64,000 nucleotides of DNA. It comes from Pochonia chlamydosporia 170 (taxonomy: Eukaryota; Ascomycota; Sordariomycetes; Hypocreales; Clavicipitaceae). Both the position numbers and the translations under genes were made by a program. The stretch covers positions 5,022,001 through 5,086,000 of the forward strand of contig NC_035790.1 in the NCBI RefSeq assembly GCF_001653235.2, written 5' to 3'. The notes under the pieces were generated by a model. It was not told the origin of the DNA. It searched no databases and saw only the letters and a list, made by a program, of their open reading frames with translations. Below, piece by piece: positions 23,702 through 35,337 of this stretch. Position 1 is the stretch's first letter; every line of letters begins with the position of its first letter.

Positions 23702-24520
23702 ATGAGTGACATCGAGAAAATCTACGTCACCTACAATGATGTAAGTGTGGTCGACAATGATGGTCCATCTATCTATTGCAGCCGTTGCGCAAGTCTCGCG
23801 AAATCCATGGCAATATAATATATTGACGAATTCTTTGCGACAAACCTTTGCTGATCGTGATGCGACACTCAGGTCCACAAGCTGTGCCAGAAGTCGGCCG
23901 ACCGTCTTCTGGGCGAGTTCCAGCCCCAGCTCATGATTGCCATCGGCGGCGGCGGTTTTATCCCTGCCCGTATCCTGCGATCTTTCCTCAAGAAGCCCGG
24001 CTCTCCCAACATTCCCATCCAGGCCATTGGCCTCTCTCTGTATGAGTCCCTCGGCGAGGACACCGAGGTTGAGCAGATTGGCACAAAGGTCACCCGAACC
24101 CAGTGGCTCGATCTTACTGCTCTCGGTCAGATGGAGAACTTGGTTGGCAAGCGTATCCTCATTGTTGACGAGGTCGATGATACCCGAACGACTCTTGAGT
24201 ACGCTGTAAAGGAGCTGGAGAAGGATGTTGAGGCTGCTCGCCAGCGAATGGGTGGCGATGCGCCCAAGACTGAGTTTTGCATCTTTGTTCTTCACGTATG
24301 TCCGCCTGCGAACTAATGTATCTGACAGAATGGCTGTATGCTAACGAATTTGATTGTACAGAACAAGGATAAGCCCAAGAAGGGTGTTTTGCCACACGAC
24401 ATGATCGATACTCGATATGAGGCTGCCGTTACAGTTGGCGACGTTTGGATCAACTATCCCTGGGAGGCTCTCGACATTGATGAGCACGACCAGAATGCTG
24501 AAGCTAAGCGTGGTATCTAA
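23702..24520 (+). CDS. XPT1: Xanthine/hypoxanthine phosphoribosyltransferase (Xpt1/Hpt1 type)
   Basis: Purine-salvage enzyme joining a 6-oxopurine to PRPP. 206 aa from exons 23702-23740, 23873-24295 and 24362-24520; introns are 132 and 66 bp. The start MSDIEKIYVTYND leads into VHKLCQ, then IAIGGGGFIPARILRSFLKK and PIQAIGLSLYE. The PRPP-binding loop LIVDEVDDTRTTL is near residues 109-121 and FVLHNKDKPKKG spans the last splice. These blocks match the yeast Xpt1 and Hpt1 proteins, closer to Xpt1 in SPNIPIQAIGLSLYE and HNKDKPK. Substrate preference (xanthine versus hypoxanthine or guanine) cannot be settled here. Acts in the cytosol. Confidence 0.9.
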
Positions 24521-24739
24521 AGGCGACGATTTTTTGATCATAGAATAGAAGCTGGAATTTTGAACGAATATCAGGAACAAAAAAAACTTCAAACACAAAC
24601 AGTTTGGTATATGTATATACGCTCTGTGATGCTATATGACAAGGGAATAGTAAAATACGTCTATCATGTCCATGTGTAACGCCGTGCATGTGTCCGATGT
24701 GCTCCAAAGAAATGCAAACAACCCAAGCATGAAACCGCA

Positions 24740-25504
24740 TCAACCACCAAGAGTACCCTCTCGAGCATGCTTCTCCTTCAACCTCTTCTCCTGCTTCATA
24801 AACTCTCTAATGCCAACTGGCACGCTCTGATACACCTCATCGTCCCACATATCCTTTGCGATTTTATCGTTACCGACCGTTGGTGCTTCCCACGTAGTCG
24901 CTGGTTGTCTACCGATGGACTCTGTCGTCTCTGCAGCTTGAAGCCGCCTCTGTGCCTCGTTTTTTGTCGCCGACCATTCCTCCATGTCTTCTCGGTACCG
25001 ATCCCATACACAGTTGACACAGCCGCTCATGCAACAGTTATCAGGCTCTTCTGGTCGGGGTGGAACCAAAATACCCGCTATGTACGTCGACTTTGCCTTC
25101 TTGACTGCCAACCGATCTGCTTGTTCGGCAGGACCAATGAGCCGTGACCCGAATATAATGCGTGCCTTTTCTTGTGCCGTCGCTGGTGGGGGAGTAGGTT
25201 CTGGCTGAACGGGAGCGGCAGATTGGCCAAGGTCTTTGGATTTGGGGTCCGGCACAGGTATCTTGGGTCGCCTGTTCGGCGGCAGGACGCTGGGATCTGC
25301 TGTGATAGGCGGCTCTTCAGGTTTGTGAGCGAACGGGTAGGGAATTGGGTCGCGTAGTATGCTTGTGTAGTAGTCTCCCAAGGGTGTTCGCTGCGGCCAT
25401 TGCTCTTCTCTCAAGGACGTGGATGTTGCGAAACCTCTGGCTGAGCGGGATATCCGAGGCACAAGACGGAGCTGCGAGGCAGCCGTTCGTGTTGGCGCCG
25501 ACAT
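24740..25504 (-). CDS. Oxidoreductase-like domain protein (OXLD1-type), mitochondrial
   Basis: Intronless, 254 aa. The N-terminus is an Arg/Ser/Ala-rich mitochondrial presequence (to about residue 30, ending RGFATSTSLREE), followed by a Pro-rich linker. The diagnostic block is PPRPEEPDNCCMSGCVNCVW at about residues 148-167, with four cysteines (157, 158, 162, 165). It is then followed by DRYREDMEEW. This is the oxidoreductase-like N-terminal domain of OXLD1 and its fungal relatives, whose biochemical role is poorly known. A Cys-cluster metal or redox role is inferred. It is convergent with XPT1, with 219 bp between stops. Confidence 0.85.
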   Translation of the reverse strand: MSAPTRTAASQLRLVPRISRSARGFATSTSLREEQWPQRTPLGDYYTSILRDPIPYPFAHKPEEPPITADPSVLPPNRRPKIPVPDPKSKDLGQSAAPVQPEPTPPPATAQEKARIIFGSRLIGPAEQADRLAVKKAKSTYIAGILVPPRPEEPDNCCMSGCVNCVWDRYREDMEEWSATKNEAQRRLQAAETTESIGRQPATTWEAPTVGNDKIAKDMWDDEVYQSVPVGIREFMKQEKRLKEKHAREGTLGG

Positions 25505-25956
25505 TCTATCGGAAGGAGAGCAGACGGTGATCTAAAAGGGACGTAAATCTATGAGTCTGTCATGTCAAAGTAACGATGCGCCGGGTCAGAGGATCACGAC
25601 TTTTTTGTTCGGAGGGGCAAAATGCGGAAACGGATTTGGCGGCATAAGTCGGACAACGTCATTCGGCTGGGTGCATAGGATGTGTTTGTGCCGAATCGGA
25701 GCTGCAGCACGTGATGGTACCTGAAGATGACCAATGTTGTGGCGATTCAGTGGATCACGTTGGCGGCCGTTTTAGTGGTTGCAACATCTGGAATTGGTCA
25801 ACGTTGTCACACCAGATTTTGAGCTGGAGGTGTCGACATGCATGAAGTCGGATTTGGCAAACTCTATGCATGAGGCTCTTTCAAAGCTTATTCAACAACT
25901 GCTCATTCATAATGCGTCTCCTATAATCGGCATGTATATAACTACTGCTACCGGCA
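25505..25956. other. Intergenic between OXLD1-like and permease
   Basis: 452 bp holding the promoter of the OXLD1-like gene and the 3' end of the permease gene. No gene is visible. Confidence 0.5.
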
Positions 25957-27645
25957 TTATACCCGCACGTCCATTCCAGCTGCCGCCTTTTGCGCTGCTT
26001 CATCCTCGTACACATCGACATGAGCTTTGGCAAATGCCCGTGTAGGCGTGCGCTTGGCAAACAACCAGTCAAGTTCCTCAAACGACCGTCCCTTTGTTTC
26101 AGGCAGCCGAAAGAATGCCCAGGTAAACGTGATAAAAGCGGTCGATCCCCAGAAGAAGCCCGTGTACCCCTTCAGATTCCACTGCTCCGGGTTCATAAAG
26201 TACGGCTGAAGTACCTGGGAAATAACACTAACAACGTAATACGAATTGCGAGCAAGGCAGATGGTCTTTTGTCTGAGCCGGGTAGATCCAACCTCTGCAG
26301 GCAACGCCCAGCCAAGCTGTCCCGCAGAAAGCTGAAAGACAAAAGTCCAGACAAGCGTCAGAACGGCTTGGGTCAATCCAAAGCCGTCCTTCTTGGTCCA
26401 AACGTTTAAGATGCCAATGGTGAACAGGACCATGGACATGGTGAACAAACCGCTTAGGTAGATGCGGCGGCGACCAAAGAAGGGCATCAGAGCAATCCAG
26501 TTCACAAAGGTACCAACCAATGCTAGTGCATTCCCACCGATGTTCAGCTTATATGTTGTATCGGAATCAAGACCAACTTGCTGGAAGAAGTATGTCGAGT
26601 TGTATGCAAAGCTGGAACCCGATAAGACCTGCCCGGCAAACGCCATGCATGCAATTTCCGTTCTGCGACGCTCAACGCCCTTGAAGCAGTCTTGGTACTT
26701 TGTGCCTGCCGTGAGGTGCTTTTCGAGCTCGTTTGTGTGGACAATGGTAGCGAGTGTTGCCTTGACATCGATGTTGGCGCTGCTTCGTTGTAAGCGTCGT
26801 AGTGATGCCTCAGCTTCGTCCAGTCTGCCCTTTCTGACAAGGTGCCATGGTGACTCGGGGGCAAAGTACAAGGTTGGTATCAGAAAGGCTGGCCAAATCC
26901 ATTGAATGGCAAATGGGATGCGGTAGGCCCATTCATCTGTACGGTGGACAAGACCTGCAAGTACTCCAGCCGCAATGAGCTGTCCGATGATGAAACACAT
27001 GTTGGTGTAAGAGGTCAAGTACACACGGAGACTCAGCGGTAGGACCTCCGAAGCATATGCTGGAGCAGATGAGGCGAAAACACCCCACGGAAAACCGCAG
27101 AGGAACTGTCCTACGGCAAGAACAATGATGTTTGGAGCAAAGAAGGTCATGAATATGAAAGCTGACAGGACCATGAGTGCGGCAAGGATGGTTCTCTTTT
27201 GTCCAAATCGGTCGACAAGTAGGCCGTTGAGTAGGACACCAAAGAATGCGCCTACGCCGGCACAGTTGCTGAGACCAGCCTGCCATGAAGCTGATAGTTG
27301 GTGCTGGCCATTTTCATCAATGAATTGTCCGTATTTCTTGGCAAATGTGGGATAAGCGTAAAAGTTGCCGATGCTTTCGGACCATGTTAGTTGGATTGCT
27401 AGTGACGGCCAGTAAGTGAACGTAACTTACAGAATAGTGTCATATCCTTCCATGATGATCGTAAAAGATACCATCAGGGTCCAAAAGATGGCCATTGGAT
27501 ATGCCCGAATTGCCTCAAGTGGACTCAAAGCATGTTCCACATTAGCACCTTGTCTGGCCCGTGAGGTGGTAATGCTAAGGTTATGTCCCTCTGAGGTTAC
27601 ATGCTCTACATGCGCCTCGTTGGCGCTCTTCTTCGCGTCAAGCAT
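25957..27645 (-). CDS. Alpha-glucoside/galactoside-type sugar permease (MFS)
   Basis: 543 aa from exons 27431-27645 and 25957-27373 (intron 57 bp, GTAAGT...AAAG). Start is the ATG at 27645 (MLDAKKSANEAHV). Twelve membrane segments are predicted, with the sugar porter landmarks EGYDTIL (segment 1), LLVDRFGQKRT, PESPWHLVRKGRLDEAEASL, and the C-terminal LPETKGRSFEELDWLF. The segment GQVLSGSSFAYNSTYFFQQ is typical of the maltose/alpha-glucoside:H+ symporter group. Because it is divergent from a GH27 alpha-galactosidase over an 817-bp promoter, uptake of alpha-galactosides or galactose is a reasonable inference. Confidence 0.87.
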
Positions 27646-28462
27646 GTTACTAGTACACAAGGTGTAGTCTTAAGACATTAAGAATATGGTGTTCATGAAG
27701 AAGGAGGTAGTCGACTCTGGAGTCTGAGATGCTTGTTGAAGCTTTTGATGAAGGGGACAACAGCCGGTATTTGTACTCCGGTCTTCACAGAACAACTACG
27801 GCCTTGACGCGATTCATTACATTCAGAGTTCCAGACTCTGATATGTTGAGCGCATCCTGGCCGTAGTAGTTGCAGGGATCAGTCGGGACTCGCCAAGCAA
27901 GCTTTGTCGATATGGGTTGGGGTGGCATGATGATCTGGGGAAAAGTACTTTCTGGGGAAGAGGCGAAAAGCCAACAGAACAATGTGTGTGTACAGAAAAG
28001 CCTCCTTTTGTCGGACCGAGAGCACTTTCCAAGTTTATTGCATGAACGATTACCCCCAGATTCGTTTTGATGTCGGCATCATGTCCGGGGCGGTGGAGCT
28101 TGAGAGCGGATTTGACGATGTTTCGTTGGATGGACTTACACGCCTCCAACGATCTAACGAATGGGATGGATATCATCCCGCCAAGTCGCCGGCCGCGCTG
28201 CTTAATAGTCTACTTGAGCCAAGGTGATCTCCGCCGCTAGCGGCATAGAAACCATGAGATTTGCACGCGTGAACCGAAGGCGACAGCCACGCTCCGTGTA
28301 AGTGGGGGATGGATGTGTTCATGTAATGCCAGAGACTATTTCAGAGTCGTCGGTTCACGACCATTTCGATAATTGACAATACATAACTTGGTTTCGCAAT
28401 TGATGGATTGATCTCAATCCAGAGGAACTCTAGCTAGTCTGTCATTTGAGAAACCAGGTATC
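27646..28462. promoter_or_regulatory. Divergent promoter, permease / alpha-galactosidase
   Basis: 817 bp shared by the two genes. On the plus strand it contains CTGGGG at 27935-27940 and 27952-27957, and CCGGGG at 28085-28090; all three fit the CreA carbon-catabolite-repressor consensus SYGGRG. A perfect 12-bp palindrome lies at 28233. Repression by glucose and activation by a Zn2Cys6 factor are inferred. Confidence 0.5.
28233..28244. promoter_or_regulatory. Perfect palindrome with CCG-N4-CGG core
   Basis: GCCGCTAGCGGC, 219 bp before the alpha-galactosidase ATG. Inverted or everted CGG triplets are the usual targets of Zn2Cys6 dimers, and such a factor is encoded two genes away. The same 12-mer also occurs inside DAHP synthase exon 1 (8391-8402), so sequence alone is weak proof. 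Confidence 0.35.
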
Positions 28463-30122
28463 ATGACTTTCAGCAAAATTTCGAGCAAAGTATCACCATT
28501 ACTATGGCTAGTTGGTTGTACAGCGGCCATGAATAATGGCCTTGCTCGAACACCACAGATGGGATGGGTAGGAAAAAGAAAACAATATGGCAAAAAAATT
28601 TACTGACATCTTGTAGAATAACTGGAATTCACTGGGCTGCGACGTCTCAGAAGAACTGCTCTTAGACACGTCCGCAAAACTCGTCCACTTTGGCCTGCGA
28701 GATGTTGGTTACAACTACGTGGTACTCGATGACTGCTGGTCCAGGGGCCGTAATGAGGAAGGCTTTCTCGTTGTGGATGCTAAGAAGTTCCCTCGTGGCA
28801 TGAACTTCATTTCAGATTACATCCACGACATGGGCATGCTGTATGGCATGTATTCAAGTGCCGGAGAGATGACGTGCGCACGATACCGTCGGTCTCCAGC
28901 AGCCAGCTGTTGCTCAAAGTGCCATTGCTAACATTTATACAGCCGGATCTCTCGACTATGAGAAAAATGACGCCAAATCGTTTGCTTCGTGGGGAGTAGA
29001 CTACTTGAAGTACGATAATTGCTTCAACATGGGCCGTTTTGGCACACCGGGCACCTCATACGCGAGGTATGATGCCATGTCCAAGGCTTTGAATAGCACT
29101 GGCCGTCCCATGCTGTATTCACTGTGTAACTGGGGAGAGGACTATGTTCATACTTGGGGCATGTCGATTGCCAATTCGTGGCGTATGTCTGGTGATATTT
29201 ACGATTCGTTTACACGGCCAGACGCGCTTTGCTCGTGAGTGCCTATCACCCATCAGGCCCAAAACATGATAATTTTGTGCATATTCTGACAACCATATTT
29301 AGTTGTGATGATCCGCGGGATCCCATTTGCGTTGCACCCGGATCTCGCTGCTCCGTTCTCAACATTCTCAACAAAGTTGCGCCGTACGCTGCGATCGGCC
29401 ATCCTGGAGGATGGAACGACTTGGATATGCTCGAAGTCGGCCTAGGAGGCATGACCGACGATGAATATAAAGCTCATTTCACCATGTGGGCAGTAGTAAA
29501 GTCCCCGCTGCTGATTGGTGCAGACTTGCGCAAACTCCCTCCCCTGGCTCTTACAATTCTAAACAACCCTGCCGTCATCGCCATCAACCAAGATCCTGCT
29601 GGACGGCCCGCAACCAGAGTCAGTGTAGAATACAACGTCAAAAAGGACAAGTATGGAGTGGGGGAGACACAGGTGTGGTCCGGCCCACTGGCAAACGGCG
29701 ACCAGGTGGTTGTCTTTCTCAACGCGGCGGACGAGGACTTGGATATGAGAGCTGGCCTGGATGAGATTTTCGTCGCGGAAGGACCAGAATGCTCGGCTGA
29801 ACATTGCCAGCAGTCTTGGATTGTGTATGACTTGTGGGGAGGACGTATGAAAGAAAATATTGCGAAGAAGATTGTGGATGCTTCTCAAGAGAAGGCTGCC
29901 AAGGAGCTCAAGCACTTGAAGTGGTACAACTCTACTGAGCTGAGTTATAAGGAGGGACTAGATAATGAGGACGAAAGGCTTTTTGGCGTGGAGATTGGCA
30001 CGGTCAAAGCGAAGGGGATATTGAAAGCCAAAGTTCCAAAGCATGGTGTCGCTGCGTTTAGGTTGAGAAGCCGAGATGGGGCTCCAAAGAGGTATTCTAC
30101 CACCACGAATGATGAGTTGTAG
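28463..30122 (+). CDS. GH27 alpha-galactosidase, secreted
   Basis: Hydrolyses terminal alpha-galactose from melibiose, raffinose-family sugars or galactomannan. 495 aa from exons 28463-28567, 28617-28887, 28943-29234 and 29303-30122; introns are 49, 55 and 68 bp. A signal-like N-terminus (about residues 10-27) precedes the family start TPQMGWNNWNSLGC. The nucleophile is Asp150 in DYLKYDNC and the acid/base is Asp210 in SWRMSGDIYD, by alignment to GH27. VVLDDCW, PGGWNDLDMLEVG, KSPLLIGADLR and INQDPAGRPATR are further marks. The C-terminal beta domain is present and longer than the minimal type, with a Lys-rich section. Neighbours are a permease and a Zn2Cys6 regulator. Confidence 0.95.
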
Positions 30123-30195
30123 GTGATATCCTTATTTAGGTAGAATCGGCTTTAGAAAAGGGATATAGAGAGGACCTGAGGCAATTTTCAGGGAG

Positions 30196-31985
30196 TTATG
30201 AATATGAAGCATCAACTTGTGCCGAAGTGCCGTCCCAGTTAGACCATCCAATACTGTCGCCAATCCAGGTGTTGAAATCCAAATCACTATTCTCGCCATC
30301 CTGCCGTTCTTCAGCTTCAATCGGTCTTGCAAACTCTGTAAGAAATCGCAACATCCACCTATCCATCCTGTAGCTGGTATCCATACTTTTAAGGCACAGC
30401 TCATGAAAAGTCTTTAGTCGCGAGAAGCAAACTTCCAGTGCCACCCAGTATTTTCTTAGTCCGACGAGATGATTAAAATTCCTTTCAAGCTGACCTCTTG
30501 CTTCGCCAATTTGCTTCTCGTCCGTTTCAAACAGCAGAGTATGGATATGGATTGAAGAAGCAACGACAGTGATGTGTCCGACCATGGTGTACTTGACGTC
30601 ACAACCGGGCGTGTCCATGGCGGCATCGATGATGCGCGATAGACACATGGCGTGATATTTACACTTTTGGACACCCTCTTGTACTGTTGAGGAGTTAATT
30701 AGTCCGCGCTGCTGCTCGTCAAGATATTGATAAAAGAGGAGCTGTCCAAAGTGATAGTATCCAAGGTAAATTGCGACGAAGATTCTACCAAGGCCCTTGG
30801 CGGCATAGGCTTTTAGGTTCTCAGGAGTGTCGCGCATGTGGTGCGGTAGTGCGATCAGCCAATTGTCAAGCTTTTGGGATAAATCGGCAACGCGCTGTTC
30901 GGAAATGAGGGATAGTTGGGTGGTTGTCAGGTCTTTGATGTAGTCGTTTACTTCGAGGAGAATGCTATTCAGCTTGATCATCTGAGCCAGAAGTGAGTTG
31001 TCCCGGTCGGGATTCATGAGGAGATCAAGATCACTGGTATTACCAGGGCTTAGGCTGAGAAATGCTTCTTCGTCCATCGGCAAGGGCACATCCTGTCGCC
31101 TTGTCATTTGCCGTGGTAGATTCATGCCATCCGATGACCAGACATCAATCATACAAAGGGTCCAATATACTGTTCGCATTTAGTTTGACCATGTTGCATT
31201 GCTCTGGCGAGTTTCTTCCTTACCTCGAAAGTTGAGATCTCGTATAATGGGACTTGGTGAATGCATGTTTGGCAAATCGAGGCAATTGGCGATTCTGCAA
31301 GCCGCGGAATAAAAGACAGATTCTGCTGCTGCTTCGCCATCGCTTATGCTTACAGCGCCAAGAAGCACACAAGCTTGAATAGTCGACACCGAAATGTCTC
31401 GAAGATTCAGGAAGGCTTGGCTTTCTTTGAAGTAGGGGGCGGCCCTTTCAATAGGGGCAATCTTCTCAAAGATGGGATTCGTCGAGAATCTGGTTGAGTT
31501 TTGTGAGCCTATTGTTTGCAAAACGGAGGAGTTGCAAAATTAATCTGGTTACCTTGCAGACATGGCCATCATTGCATGTACTATCACTCCAGGCGCCTTT
31601 CCATGCCGGACGTCTTGCATAAAGCTGGGCCGGTGGAAGAGGGAGTGAAACTGGTCGTGGATGTAGGTGAAATACAACCCGACCAGCTCAATACACACAT
31701 CTGCATCCCAAATACTTGGGCTAAGGATTGATTCTTTGCCGACACTGTGCCCGCGGTTCCTTGGCTGCTCCGTCGGTTTTGCTATGGAGGTGGTTGACCC
31801 AGCGAGCGCTCCAGCCCTTGAACAAACAAGATTCTGAGCCTCACAGAGTAGGCAGCGGCTATGACCAGAAGGCAGCTTGCATTTTCGCCGTCGAGCTCTG
31901 TACGCATTACTTTCCCAACGTCTGGAGAGCTGTGGTCATTGGTCTCTTCTTACCGGCAGACAGAGCACGCTGTAGGGACCCTCAT
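30196..31985 (-). CDS. Zn2Cys6 transcription factor next to alpha-galactosidase
   Basis: 538 aa from exons 31954-31985, 31553-31897, 31224-31489 and 30196-31169; introns are 56, 63 and 54 bp. The start gives MRVPTACSVCRARRRKCKLP, and the zinc cluster has Cys 7, 10, 17, 26, 29 and 36 (CX2CX6CX8CX2CX6C). The first intron splits the codon after Cys10, so models that miss exon 1 lose the DNA-binding domain. The central regulatory region follows, starting with LYFTYIHDQFHSLFHRPSF and VYWTLCMIDVWSS. Tail-to-tail with the GH27 gene, 73 bp between stops. A role as pathway-specific regulator of the two neighbours is inferred. Confidence 0.85.
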
Positions 31986-32659
31986 TGTGAGCAGCCTCAG
32001 CCCGACTGTATATGTAAACTCTGTTTACGACTGATCAAGTGTCGTATGGCAGTACACACCATGGTGGGGACTGGAAGTTGGAAATTTGCGGTAAACGTCC
32101 AATGTCTATACTGAGAGGAGAGGTTTGTGTCGATGGCAGACATGCAAGCCAAGCACCAATGAGACCCGGTCAATGAAGATGTCTGGATGTCTGTCAAGTG
32201 GAGACGGCAAATGCTGGGAGAATACAGCACCAGACGTAAGGTGCAACTGCGAACCCGAGTTTGGTCGTAAGAGTCCTAAGGTCCGCCATAAGATTTTGAT
32301 ATCATAATGCAATCATTCAATTGCATATTACACACTAGTTTCTGTAGTCACTATTGTGCTGTAGAATAAGTAGGTGTTATGTCAGTGTCGCGTGTGGAAC
32401 TGCGAGTTTCCATGTCAAGGTGAAGGCGGGTGGCCCCACAAAACTCACCCGCCAGAACCCGTTGACGCCAAAAGCAATTGACTGGTCTGCTTTGTTTGGG
32501 TGGAACGCGATCGGTTCAATGTTGGCTATGTTCCCAGCCAGAATTCGAGGTAACTTTTGTTTGTTGAACTGCATCTAGTTCTTGACTGTCCATGTTTTCG
32601 ATAGTATGCACCTCGGTCATGCTGAGGCCCGATAACATATCGTAAACTCTTCCACCAGT
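31986..32659. other. Divergent intergenic region
   Basis: 674 bp between the regulator and the coiled-coil protein gene. No coding sequence is recognised. Confidence 0.5.
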
Positions 32660-34691
32660 ATGGAAGAGTCTGCGCCAAAGCGAAGACGCGTTTCTCAAGA
32701 CCCTCAGGCACCACCATCAACATCAGCATCAGCATCGGCATCACAAGCACCGACCAACCTACCACCTACAACAGCCTCACAGTCACCAAATCGACGGCCT
32801 CGGCCATCTTTCGCATCACCAACCAGAGCCAGTCTATCACGGTACAACCCGCAAATATTGGAACGACGTCGCTCGGCTTCCGCATCACCACCCAAGCCTA
32901 CAGCTCCCGCAACTGGCAATCTCTCGCTCGGTGCAGCTCGCAGCGCTCAACAACTATTTGGGCCACGAGCGGCTCAACCGCGACCAGCACTGGCCGGTGA
33001 TATCGCAGCGAGCGAGTCTAACCAACCAGAAGATCAAACCCGACAGACTCAGGGCACGCCGAGAGCCGCGACGAGCTCTCAGGCTGGCCCAACAGTACCT
33101 CCTCGACGAACACCCATAAAACCAAGCCCACGACCTCTTCCACCACCCGCGCCAGAAGGGGATGATGAGTTGACCCCCTTTCTTGGACGAATGCAGCGAC
33201 CCGAACGCAACACAGGGGTTCCCATACCCCCTCCTCCGGAGCCGGAACTCCCGCCGGCTGTCTCTGATCCAGTGTCGTCAACGCCTCCCCGAGGCATTCA
33301 CAGCAGTCCCAGATGGAAAGATCGAGACAAGAGGAAGAAGACGTCGCCGTTGAAGAGCTCACCGCTGAAGCCTCGTACTCCCGGCATCATGTTCAGGAAA
33401 GCTGGTGTATCGCCTAGCCCAGCTCGTTCTGTTGCGCGTAGAGATCAGCCGCTCCAGGATCGAAGCTTGAATGCAAACACGAACGCAGCTCGCCAAGTTC
33501 CAGCGACCGACAAAAACATGCACAAGCTAAAAGAGAGGAATCGGCTGCGGAGGGAGATCGCAGTGCTAAGGAGAGAAATCGAACTTGCGGCACGGGAAAA
33601 TGAACGTATCCGGGCCATGCAACGAGCTGGCCGGGTCGTGGCCCCGGACAACGAAGAGGATGTCCTGAATTTGGTTCAAAAGACTTTGGTCGCAACCAGA
33701 ACAGCCCCTACCCCAGGACTGGCTCACCAAATGACGCAAGCAGCATTACACCCCATGGGCATATTGCCATTTGGCCCGCCAAAATTGGTATCGAATCAAG
33801 GAGATGACGAATCAGACGAAGCGAATATCAAATCCCATCACCCCGTCCCAATGTCGGCGGCAGACGATTTACCCTTTTTGCAACTCTTCAGTCCCTTCTC
33901 TGCTACCTCCCAAGTCTCGGTTCTACCATCGGTACGGAACCAACCACTACGGCAGCGGAGGCAAATCACGTTACGATCTCGAGATGTGCCGGGTTTATTT
34001 ATGGCAAGGGTCGACATGGTTGTGAACGCAATGAATTTAAATATATTAGCACTAAAGGTCCCTGCTCTTGAGCCAAGCGCCAGATCTGAGCTTGGACCCT
34101 TTGTCGAAAGAATCTGTTCCGGAGATTGCAACAGAACTATGCAACAGAACGTTGGAATTTTGTCATGGTCGATGAGCGAGTGGTATCGTGTGGCAGTACA
34201 GCGAGCTCGATTTTGGTTTCATCTGGAGCAAAGCCTAGCCGCCAAGGGAGACTACCTACAATCGATAATGCGACTGCGAGCAGAGCCCGAAACAGACGTG
34301 GACGATTCCCAAGATGAAGGTCTTGACCAATGCGGCACGGCTGACTTGTTACGATTTCTCGGCCAACAGTCGTATGATGTACCGATCCCAACCGCTGCAG
34401 AAGCAGGTCCAGAAGCAGCCGTGCGATTGGAATGGAAGATCAGCCTTGACTGGACAGGTGAAGCTCAAAGCAAAATGGGCCTGCTCCTCGGCATTCCGGG
34501 CAAATGTGAGTTTACAGTAATTGACATACTTGACCCAGAAGAATGACTGCTAATGAACGAGTTTAGGGCGGCAAGCGGATACAAGAGGCGTCTTTGGTTT
34601 ATTTCCAAAGCTCTTTGAAGACCTGATAGACGGCGGTTTGCCCCCGAGGAAGGCTGTGCGAACCATTGTAGCGCTCCTGGCGGGTGCTTAG
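32660..34691 (+). CDS. Coiled-coil protein with disordered N-terminal half, unknown function
   Basis: 656 aa from exons 32660-34505 and 34567-34691 (intron 61 bp). Residues 1-285 are disordered, rich in Pro, Ser and Arg, with basic clusters (APKRRR, KDRDKRKKTSPLK) that look like nuclear signals and several SP/TP sites. A coiled coil at about 286-322 (HKLKERNRLRREIAVLRREI) leads into a folded C-terminal region with VDMVVNAMNLNILALKVP, ILSWSMSEWYRVAVQRARFW and, across the splice, LLLGIPGKWRQADTRGVFGL. The layout recalls inner-kinetochore CENP proteins, but I cannot assign a subunit. The last exon replaces a read-through tail ending LDPEE and better fits the preceding fold. Confidence 0.7.
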
Positions 34692-34923
34692 ACACCAAGC
34701 GGATATATTGATGAGACATGATGACCATGACACGTTTGAAGAATGCTAGGCGAACATATCGAATGGGATGATGGACAAGTAGCTCTATTACCAATGATAC
34801 CAATCCACATTATTACAACTCCATAAGTTGTTACTCTTCTTGAACCTTGGCCACTCATCCATGTTGAATTTTCACACTTGATTCCTCCCATTGTTTGATA
34901 CGAGTGTTTTGATTGAGTAGTGT

Positions 34924-35337
34924 TTAGTCGACATCGACGCCCATCTTTCTCAGATCAACCTTGGCCAAGTCGATTTCTTTCATAAGCTCCCGATGCGCCT
35001 CGGGAACATCGTTAAACGTCAGAATACCCCAGCCGAGACGGAAAAGGAGGAGAGCGCCAAAGGAGACGAGGGCCCAGAAGGGGAGCTGCAAAAGTCACAA
35101 AAGGTTAGCGGGGTTGCATTCAGTGAATCGATATTTCGGGAGCGAAGGCGACGTACAACGGGGACAACCTGCTGCTGGACCAGAGGAGGAAGAGGAATCA
35201 ACTCCAAGTACAGTGCGAGGTAGAGCTAGAAGCAGGCAGTTAGTGTTTGTCCGTTTGCTCGTGCTGGTCATTGCAGGTCAAGGTCGTACAGAGGAGACGA
35301 GGAGTCCGAGGGAAATGGTCTGCTGAGCACGCGTCAT
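34924..35337 (-). CDS. DPM3: Dolichol-phosphate mannosyltransferase subunit 3
   Basis: 92 aa from three exons, 35290-35337, 35157-35225 and 34924-35085; introns are 64 and 71 bp. All exons are in phase 0. The protein has two membrane helices (about residues 8-25, and LPFWALVSFGALLLFRLGW at 40-58) followed by LTFNDVPEAHRELMKEIDLA and KVDLRKMGVDVD. The FND(C/V)xEA-x2-EL pattern after helix 2 is the hallmark of DPM3, which anchors the catalytic Dpm1 to the ER membrane for dolichol-phosphate-mannose synthesis, needed for N-glycans, GPI anchors and O-mannosylation. The small exons explain why no single frame shows the gene. An upstream ORF overlaps its start. Confidence 0.93.
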
